Shown one piece after another: positions 1 through 4,702 of a stretch of DNA of 12,065 nucleotides (its first letter is position 1; each line of letters begins with the position of its first letter). Source of the DNA: Candidatus Chloroheliales bacterium (lineage in GTDB: Bacteria; Chloroflexota; Chloroflexia; QHBQ01). The stretch is from contig QHBQ01000342.1 of the NCBI GenBank assembly GCA_003243865.1, positions 1-12,065 on the forward strand. The letters run 5' to 3'. A model generated the notes under the pieces. It saw only the letters and a list, made by a program, of their open reading frames with translations, did no database searches and had not been told where the DNA came from. A program made the translations under genes and the position numbers.

Positions 1-740
1 TATTTCTGCATATCGCCGAAGGAATAAAGCGTAATTGCTGCCGCCACCAATCCTGCAGTTTCTGCTCGCAGGATGCGCGGTCCTAGCGTGGCGGGTATTA
101 TACCATATTGGTGCGCAAGAGTCACTTCCTGGGCGCTGTAGCCACCCTCCGGCCCAACGAACAAGGCGACTGAGCCGTACTGCTGCCGCAAGGCGTGGCC
201 CAGGTCGGCCACCGGTTCGCCCTCCCACAAGATGAGCGCCAGATCATGGCTGGCGACCGCCTGCTCACAGGCGGCGGCAAAGGTGAGGGTATCACCCAGC
301 AGCGGCAGCAGCCCGCGCTGCGACTGCTCGGCGGCTTCCTGAATGATGCGTAGGTGGCGATGCTGCCGTCCCCCGGCGGGTCGCGCCACGCATCGCTCGC
401 TGACTACCGGCACGATCCGGCTGACTCCCACCTCGGTGCATTTCTGCAATACGAAGTCCCACTTTTCGCCCTTGAGCAGGCTCTGGTAGAGGGTGATCTG
501 GGTCTGCGGCTCGCCTTCTACTGCCTTCGTCTCAACCATCTGCACCACGACCAGCTTGCGCTCGACCCGCTCCAGCCACACCAGGTACTCGCTGCCCGCG
601 TTATCGAGCAGCGTGATCTCGTCGCCGACGCGCAGGCGCAGCACGTTGGCGACCTGGTGGGCAATTGCCCCTTCCAGCGCCAGCAAGCCCGAGTTCATGC
701 GGGCAATCAGTTCGGGTTCAACGAAGAAACGATGCATCAT
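1..740 (-). CDS. rsmE: 16S rRNA (uracil-1498-N3)-methyltransferase RsmE, partial
   Basis: The protein reads leftward from ATG at 740 (MMHRFFVEPE...) and stays open to the window edge, giving 246 codons. RsmE is a SPOUT-class enzyme that uses S-adenosylmethionine to methylate N3 of U1498 in 16S rRNA of the 30S subunit. The two knotted SAM-site signatures of the family are visible near the C-terminus: GPEGGY and LGPRILRAETAG. The N-terminal PUA-like part (HQVANVLRLRVGDEI) is also typical. The family is usually about 240-250 residues and the next codon begins TA, so the stop may lie one base outside the window. Two adjacent ATGs (740, 737) could start it; I saw no strong Shine-Dalgarno. A TTGCCT-18-TATGAT promoter lies upstream. 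Identification is firm; only the last residues are unseen. Confidence 0.95.
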   Translation of the reverse strand, partial: MMHRFFVEPELIARMNSGLLALEGAIAHQVANVLRLRVGDEITLLDNAGSEYLVWLERVERKLVVVQMVETKAVEGEPQTQITLYQSLLKGEKWDFVLQKCTEVGVSRIVPVVSERCVARPAGGRQHRHLRIIQEAAEQSQRGLLPLLGDTLTFAAACEQAVASHDLALILWEGEPVADLGHALRQQYGSVALFVGPEGGYSAQEVTLAHQYGIIPATLGPRILRAETAGLVAAAITLYSFGDMQK

Positions 741-775
741 GTTAATCGTAGCGCTTGGATTCCTTATCTATGCTC

Positions 776-805
776 ATCATAGCATAGGTGGCAGCGGTTA
801 GGCAA
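776..805 (-). promoter_or_regulatory. Probable sigma-70 promoter of rsmE
   Basis: On the minus strand a -35-like TTGCCT (805-800) and a -10-like TATGAT (781-776) are separated by 18 bases. The predicted start would leave a leader of about 30 nt before the rsmE ATG at 740. The -10 lies in a small palindrome (TATGCT-ATGATG-AGCATA). Called by consensus match only. Confidence 0.5.
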
Positions 806-815
806 TGGCCTATTC

Positions 816-922
816 GTACTAGTACCCCACTAATGAGAAGCTGATGATTTCCCCTCCCACCGGGAGGGGTTGGTGGTGGGTGCTTGCCGCACATCAACAT
901 CTCATTGATACGGTACTAGCAA
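816..922. repeat. Small palindromic intergenic element with C-rich core
   Basis: Most of the 309-bp rsmE/arsC-like intergenic region is taken up by this structure; no gene is seen in the region. Bases 816-838 and 900-922 form an imperfect inverted repeat (17 of 23 positions match, including TCTCATT and GGTACTAG blocks). Between them a perfect 8-bp palindrome, CCCCTCCC-ACC-GGGAGGGG, occupies 851-869. The C-rich core resembles palindromes near 9849-9914 and 11140-11157. It could be a MITE-like element or simply a structured intergenic repeat. No transposase or target-site duplication was recognised. Confidence 0.45.
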
Positions 923-949
923 CATCTTAACTAGCGCGGTGCCAGGTTC

Positions 950-979
950 TTGCGATACTATCGCGCAAAAAGTTATAAT
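950..979 (+). promoter_or_regulatory. Sigma-70 promoter of the ArsC/Spx-like gene
   Basis: TTGCGA (950-955) and TATAAT (974-979) are 18 bases apart, a near-consensus promoter. Transcription would begin near 986, leaving about 64 nt of leader before GTG 1050. A perfect palindrome GCGAT-ACT-ATCGC (952-964) overlaps the -35 and the spacer and could be an operator. Confidence 0.7.
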
Positions 980-1049
980 TGCTCTGCACTACTAACTCAA
1001 TCCGCATCGGCGGGCAGCAATCCGCCCCGCTCACAGGAGAACGAACATC

Positions 1050-1409
1050 GTGTCCGACCCGATTGAGATCTACGTTCACCCCACCTGATCCTCGTGCCAG
1101 AAGGCGCAGGAGGCGCTTAACCAGATGGGGGTGAGCTATAACCGCCGCGATTACTTCAAAGACCGCTTCAGCGTGGACGAACTGCGCAGCCTGCTGCACA
1201 GCTTGAACCTCAGCGCTCACGATGTACTCTCCACCCGCGCAGGCAAGTACAAGGAACTTGGCCTCGACCAGCGCGAGGTGAGCGAAGAGGAACTGTTGCA
1301 ACTGATGATCGAGCAGCCAACCCTACTGCGCCGCCCGCTGGTGAAGCGTGGCAGTCGCGGCGTGGTAGGCTACAATAAGACCGAACTAGAAAGCCTCGCC
1401 CGAGGGTGA
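1050..1409 (+). CDS. ArsC/Spx-family thioredoxin-fold protein, probable selenoprotein (TGA = Sec at codon 13)
   Basis: Translation from GTG 1050 gives a 119-residue ArsC/Spx-family protein if the in-frame TGA at 1086-1088 is read as an amino acid. GTG 1050 has AGGAGA at 1035-1040, nine bases upstream. The beginning reads IEIYVHPT-U-SSCQKAQEAL. Arsenate reductase/Spx relatives have Cys at that place (...PxCxxCRKA...), so the product would carry a U13-x-x-C16 redox pair. The rest is colinear with the family: FKDRFSVDELRSLL, a STRAGKYKELGL segment, and LLRRPLV, matching the conserved RPL motif. About 120 residues is the normal family length. TGA also ends this gene and several neighbours, so the genetic code is standard. 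Starting at ATG 1125 would delete the first beta strand and both redox residues. Its likely role is thiol/selenol oxidoreduction; arsenate as substrate is unproven. A nonsense-mutated pseudogene is the alternative. Confidence 0.8.
1089..1118 (+). promoter_or_regulatory. Candidate bacterial SECIS element after the in-frame TGA
   Basis: Two mutually exclusive hairpins can form just 3' of TGA 1086-1088. One pairs 1102-1107 with 1113-1118 (six pairs, one G-U) around the loop AGGAG, whose first base is 19 nt beyond the TGA; a G-containing apical loop at that distance fits what I recall of bacterial SECIS elements. The other pairs CCUC 1090-1093 with GAGG 1110-1113 and GUGCC 1094-1098 with GGCGC 1103-1107 around an AGAA loop, with a 2-nt bulge; its loop is closer than usual. 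Hand-folded only. Confidence 0.5.
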
Positions 1410-1413
1410 TTTT

Positions 1414-1451
1414 AGATTGTAGATTAAGATGAGATCACCGATCTGCAATCT
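1414..1451. repeat. Stem-loop repeat (AGATTGTAGAT family) after the ArsC-like gene
   Basis: AGATTGTAGAT (1414-1424) pairs with ATCTGCAATCT (1441-1451): 11 pairs, one of them G-U, around a 16-nt loop. Bases 1414-1429 recur exactly at 7926-7941, after the phosphatase gene, so this is a dispersed intergenic repeat. It may terminate or stabilise the upstream transcript, but no U-tract follows. Confidence 0.55.
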
Positions 1452-1498
1452 GTGACCTTAAATCTGCAATTCTGCAGGTGAGGGGAAACCCAACCACC

Positions 1499-1999
1499 AT
1501 GTACGTGATGCGATTTACCGTGATTGACCCCAACGGCACGGTCAGCTTCGTTGCGCCGTGCAATGGCCTCAAGGCGCTGGTAGCGGCGTGCAGCAGTCAG
1601 CCGCCTCCGACCACCACCCGTGAGCTATTGGCAGCGACTGCGGGCTACGATGATCGCCTCGGCGACAACGTGCTGAACGGCCTGGCCCGCTTCGATGAGT
1701 ACAACTCGGCGGAGCAGCACAGCAACTTCGACGCCGCCATCCAATTGTTTAGCGCCGACAGCCGTGACCACGAGCTGCCGCCCTTCCGCGTGATCAACGA
1801 GGCAACCCGCGACCTCAGCCTCACGCCGGTGAAGGCGGGTCTGGTGCTATTCAACCTGGCGCAGAAGCGCATCATTCAGGTGCAGAACACATATGCCGAG
1901 GTTGAGCGCCGCGACCGCGGTCGCATCCATCGCGGTGGCAAACCAACCCAGCAACTCTACCACTACCAGTTGCCGCCCGATTGGGCGATCCTGCCATAG
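1499..1999 (+). CDS. Conserved-looking hypothetical protein
   Basis: I do not recognise this 166-residue protein. It is soluble, with no signal peptide or membrane segment. It begins MYVMRFTVIDPNGTVSF, which looks like a beta-rich N-terminus, and ends in a Tyr/Gln-rich stretch (QQLYHYQLPPDW). ATG 1499 is preferred over the in-frame GTG 1478 because GAGGGG at 1480-1485 could serve the ATG, although its spacing of 13 is long; a second ATG at 1508 is possible. Codon use resembles the GC-rich neighbours and the frame is uninterrupted, which supports a real gene. It starts 90 bases after the ArsC-like gene, across a repeat hairpin, and ends 35 bases before the broken pRiA4b ORF-3-like gene, with which it may share a transcript. 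Confidence 0.65.
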   Translation: MYVMRFTVIDPNGTVSFVAPCNGLKALVAACSSQPPPTTTRELLAATAGYDDRLGDNVLNGLARFDEYNSAEQHSNFDAAIQLFSADSRDHELPPFRVINEATRDLSLTPVKAGLVLFNLAQKRIIQVQNTYAEVERRDRGRIHRGGKPTQQLYHYQLPPDWAILP

Positions 2000-2034
2000 C
2001 GCAGAGCTACCCAGAGAAATGAAGGAGGAAAAAT

Positions 2035-2627
2035 ATGCCTGTACAGGAAGCGCCCATCGCTAAACCTACCGCTGGTTCGGTCTACCAGTTGAAGGTAACG
2101 TTGCAGGACAGCAAGCCGCCGATCTGGCGAAGGATATTGGTGCCTGCCGACATCACCCTGTCTAAACTTCATCGCATTCTACAGGTGACTATGGGCTGGT
2201 CCGACTCTCACCTGCATCAGTTCATCGTCGCTGACACTTATTACGGCGTATCCGAGCCGGGCGCGGGCTTTGGTATGGACATGGAGGTAAAGAATGAAAG
2301 CCGGGTGAAGCTTGATAAGATCGCGCCTGCGGAAAAGTCCAGGATTATCTACAAGTACGATTTTGGCGACAGCTGGGAACACCAGATCCTGGTTGAAAGA
2401 TCCTGCCCGCAGAAGAGGGGGTGCCATACCCGCTCTGTATCACTGGCAAGCGCGCCTGCCCACCCGAAGATGTTGGCGGTGTGTAGGGGTACGAAGATTT
2501 CCTGGAAGCGATCAAGGATCCCAAGAACCCCGAACATGACGATATGCTGGAATGGGCTGATGACGACTTCGACCCAGAGGCATTTGACCTGGAGGCAGTC
2601 AACAAAGCGCTCAGGCGACTTGCCTGA
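2035..2627 (+). pseudogene. pRiA4b ORF-3-like (IS1096 passenger TnpR family) gene, broken by frameshift and nonsense codon
   Basis: An excellent Shine-Dalgarno (AGGAGG 2023-2028) precedes ATG 2035. The first ~120 residues are intact pRiA4b ORF-3-like family sequence: YQLKVTLQDSKPPIWRRI, LHRILQVTMGWSDSHLHQF, and YKYDFGDSWEHQI. After ...HQILVE the frame is lost. One A missing from the run at 2396-2398 would turn the expected Glu-Lys-Ile-Leu-Pro into Glu-Arg-Ser-Cys. Reading on from 2403 in the restored frame gives LPAEEGVPYPLCITGKRACP, then PEDVGGV, then TAG at 2484-2486 where the family has Trp (GGVWGYEDF), then GYEDFLEAIKDPKNPEHDDM and a natural TGA at 2625-2627. Two separate lesions within 90 bases argue for a decayed gene rather than a recoding site. 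The family's function is poorly known; it often travels with mobile DNA. The in-phase ORF runs on to 2691 with a nonsense tail. Confidence 0.85.
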
Positions 2628-2663
2628 ACATCCTAGTTCAGCAGGGCGGGCCGCTGCTCGCCC

Positions 2664-3314
2664 CTACGCTGTGTGCCTCCGCCAGCGATAGATGGCGAAG
2701 CCAATCGCCTGCGCCACGAGGATGACGAGGGTAAGCGCGATGACCAAGCCGGTAATGCCCCAGCCCCGCTGCATGAAGTATTCGAAGCCGAAGGTATGGG
2801 CAACGGCAACGGCAAAGAGCAGGTAGTTGAAGCGCTGCAGCGCCTTCCAGCGCGGCCCCCGCAACCTCCGCAGCGCAATGTCGTTGGAGATGAGCAGCAG
2901 GCCGAGTATGATGATGGCGGCGAAAAGGCCCAGGTAGTTGACCGCGCCAAACCAGGTGAACTGGCCGAAGAAGTAGGCAATGCTACCGCCGAAGTTACGC
3001 CCCCAGAAGACCAGCGTAACGTGTACCACGCTGGTGAGGGCCGCCCAGCTGCCGATGTCGCGGCGGCTATCCAGGTTAAGCGGTATTCGCCGATACTGCC
3101 ACAGCCTGAGTGGACCAATCAGCAGGGTGAGGGCAATAAAGATCAGCGAGACGTAGGCCAGACCAACCGTCAGCACCCGGGTCAGGTCGAAGTTGGGTGC
3201 AAGCAAAGCGGTGATATAGCAGCCTACCACCGTGATGATGCCCATCAGCAGGTGGATGGTGGCGCGGGATGATTCTCGCTCGGCCTCGCGAATTACTCTT
3301 CTGCTAGTTGCCAT
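2664..3314 (-). CDS. Ferric-reductase-like transmembrane protein (MsrQ/YedZ-type)
   Basis: This 216-residue membrane protein has about six hydrophobic segments, roughly at residues 20-40, 47-67, 88-105, 122-142, 163-180 and 186-208. RRDIGSWAALTSVVHV (84-99) and WKALQRFNYLLFAVAVAHTF (156-175) are the paired motifs of the ferric reductase-like domain, in which helix histidines hold b-type haem. H98 and H173 are kept. The usual His of the LHRLxY motif is Gln160 here. There is no FAD/NADPH reductase domain, so the protein resembles MsrQ, the haem partner of the periplasmic methionine-sulfoxide reductase MsrP, but no msrP is visible. It lies 52 bases after the glycosyltransferase on the same strand and could be co-transcribed; no Shine-Dalgarno is evident before ATG 3314. 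Its 3' end converges on the pseudogene, 36 bases away. Confidence 0.75.
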   Translation of the reverse strand: MATSRRVIREAERESSRATIHLLMGIITVVGCYITALLAPNFDLTRVLTVGLAYVSLIFIALTLLIGPLRLWQYRRIPLNLDSRRDIGSWAALTSVVHVTLVFWGRNFGGSIAYFFGQFTWFGAVNYLGLFAAIIILGLLLISNDIALRRLRGPRWKALQRFNYLLFAVAVAHTFGFEYFMQRGWGITGLVIALTLVILVAQAIGFAIYRWRRHTA

Positions 3315-3366
3315 GTTGTTATTACGCTTGTCTGTGCCTTGCAGATTGATGGATGCGCCTCATCAC

Positions 3367-4494
3367 TCATGCCTTGCTTGCTTCGAGCAGCACCGCCAGC
3401 GTCTCTTCGGCGCAACGCTGCCAGCTAAACTTGACCGCCTGTTCCGGCCCAGCAATTTGCAAGCGTTCGCGCAGGGCTTCATCGGTCAACCCCTGGCGCA
3501 GAGCGTTGGCGATGCTATCCACATCTTCAGGGTCGCAGAGGATGGCGGCGTCGCCGACGATTTCGGGCAGGCTGCTGGTATTCGATACCAGCGTGGGTGT
3601 GCCGCAGGCAAGCGCTTCGAGCGCAGGCATACCGAACCCCTCGTAGAGGGAAACGAATGCGAACAGGCTGGCCCCGCTGTAGAGCGCTGGCAGGTCGTCA
3701 TCCTCTATGTATCCGGGCAAGGATACATAACCCTCAAGCCCCAGTATCCGCACCTTCGCATATATGTCGGCGTAGAGCCAACCCGGTTTGCCGCCCAGCA
3801 CCAGTTTGTAGCCTGTCACCTCCTCGCCCAGCTTGGCCCAAGCTTCGATTAGCCGTACTAGGTTCTTGCGCGGTTGGATGGTGCCCACATATAGCACGTA
3901 GCGTTCACTAGGCAGCAGGCCGATACGCTGCTTGGCCGCCTTGATGTGCGCCTCGTCGGTAACACGCTTGAAGCGAGCGTCGTAGCCGTGATGCACCACC
4001 CTGATTTTGTCGGCTTTTACGCCAGTGTGTTCCACAATATCATGCGCGGTTGCTGCGGAGACGGCGATGATGCGCCGCGCCTGCCGTGCGCTCCAACGGG
4101 TGCTGGCCTGCAGATACCAGCGGCTAAAGCGGCGATGCGCTTCAGGGTAGAACAGATAGCCGAGGTCGTGGATAGTGACCGCCGTGCGCGGGTGAACCAG
4201 TGGCACAACGTGGGCGGGAACGAACAGCACGCGCGGGCGGTGCAGCAGCATCTCCAAGCTCAGCCGAATGTGGGTCCAGAGGCGGGAAAAGGGGATTGCT
4301 CTTATCTTCCAGCGCGGCGGTAGCGCGTCGAACAGCCCCCTCGGTGGTGGCCCGTTGAAGTAGAGGGTGTAACGGTTGGTGCGGTCGGCGCGGAACAGGC
4401 CACGGATGACCTGGTAGGCGTAGTTCTCGGTGCCGGTACGCTGGCTGACTGCCAGGCGGCTGGCGTCAATGCCAATCTCAATCGGTTTGTTCAT
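3367..4494 (-). CDS. GT4-family (group 1) glycosyltransferase
   Basis: A 375-residue retaining GT-B glycosyltransferase of the mannosyltransferase-like GT4 group, which moves a sugar from a nucleotide-sugar to a glycan or lipid acceptor at the cytoplasmic face. The N-terminal Rossmann half opens with IGIDASRL and includes AVTIHDLGYLFYPE and IIAVSAATAHDIV. The C-terminal donor-binding half has YVGTIQPRKNL (PRKN at 208-211) and the E-x7-E signature E285-GFGMPAL-E293, followed by GTPTLVSNTSSLPEIVGDAA. The frame is open back to 4542, but ATG 4494 is chosen because MNKPIEIGIDASR is the normal family start and a TATAAT box sits at 4506-4501, inside any longer reading. That spacing predicts a leaderless mRNA. 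It probably serves surface polysaccharide synthesis; the acceptor is unknown. It is divergent from the secreted protease gene. Confidence 0.9.
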   Translation of the reverse strand: MNKPIEIGIDASRLAVSQRTGTENYAYQVIRGLFRADRTNRYTLYFNGPPPRGLFDALPPRWKIRAIPFSRLWTHIRLSLEMLLHRPRVLFVPAHVVPLVHPRTAVTIHDLGYLFYPEAHRRFSRWYLQASTRWSARQARRIIAVSAATAHDIVEHTGVKADKIRVVHHGYDARFKRVTDEAHIKAAKQRIGLLPSERYVLYVGTIQPRKNLVRLIEAWAKLGEEVTGYKLVLGGKPGWLYADIYAKVRILGLEGYVSLPGYIEDDDLPALYSGASLFAFVSLYEGFGMPALEALACGTPTLVSNTSSLPEIVGDAAILCDPEDVDSIANALRQGLTDEALRERLQIAGPEQAVKFSWQRCAEETLAVLLEASKA

Positions 4495-4500
4495 GGGCGT

Positions 4501-4506
4501 ATTATA
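4501..4506 (-). promoter_or_regulatory. -10 box of the glycosyltransferase promoter, implying a leaderless transcript
   Basis: On the minus strand a perfect TATAAT (4506-4501) is followed by six bases and then ATG 4494. A start point 6-7 nt after the -10 would coincide with the A of the start codon. The -35 region (around 4524-4529, GCGCTT) is a weak match and no Shine-Dalgarno can fit. Confidence 0.55.
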
Positions 4507-4569
4507 ACAGAAGCCAAGTTGCAAAGCGCGAATCGTATGCATGGATGTAGGTGAAAGCTCGACGCTTTT

Positions 4570-4609
4570 CTTTCAAGCCCTTGCATTTTGAAAGGATTAG
4601 TGGTATAAT
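4570..4609 (+). promoter_or_regulatory. Promoter of the SLH protease gene, with overlapping palindrome
   Basis: TTGCAT (4581-4586), a 17-base spacer and TATAAT (4604-4609), preceded by TGG, form a near-ideal promoter. A perfect 7-bp inverted repeat CTTTCAA (4570-4576) / TTGAAAG (4588-4594) brackets the -35 and is a plausible operator. The predicted start near 4616 leaves about 87 nt of leader. Confidence 0.75.
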
Positions 4610-4702
4610 GCAACTAAAGCAGTAGGTACAAGGCCATTTATCTGACACCCCAGCACAGGTATGTTGCGATCGAGTTGCCGTTGCGGCGAGAAAGCAATCG
4701 TC

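Noticed and set aside
354..801. Plus-strand frames of 142 and 102 codons.
   Set aside because: They are antisense to rsmE, which carries clear family motifs in the other strand.
1086..1088. Reassignment of TGA to Trp or Gly throughout the genome.
   Set aside because: TGA ends several complete genes here at family-typical places (1407-1409, 3367-3369 on the minus strand, 9036-9038), so TGA is a normal stop.
1125..1409. Annotation of the ArsC-like gene as a 94-residue protein starting at ATG 1125.
   Set aside because: It removes the first strand and both redox positions of the fold, and there is no Shine-Dalgarno suited to ATG 1125, whereas GTG 1050 has one and the reading between them is family sequence.
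2396..2486. Programmed frameshifting in the pRiA4b ORF-3-like gene.
   Set aside because: The short A run is not a classic slippery site, and a shifted ribosome would still meet TAG 2484-2486; two lesions fit decay better.
2673..3272. A 199-codon plus-strand frame rich in Glu, Gly and Gln.
   Set aside because: It is antisense to the ferric-reductase-like membrane protein, whose hydrophobic helices and haem motifs are coherent.
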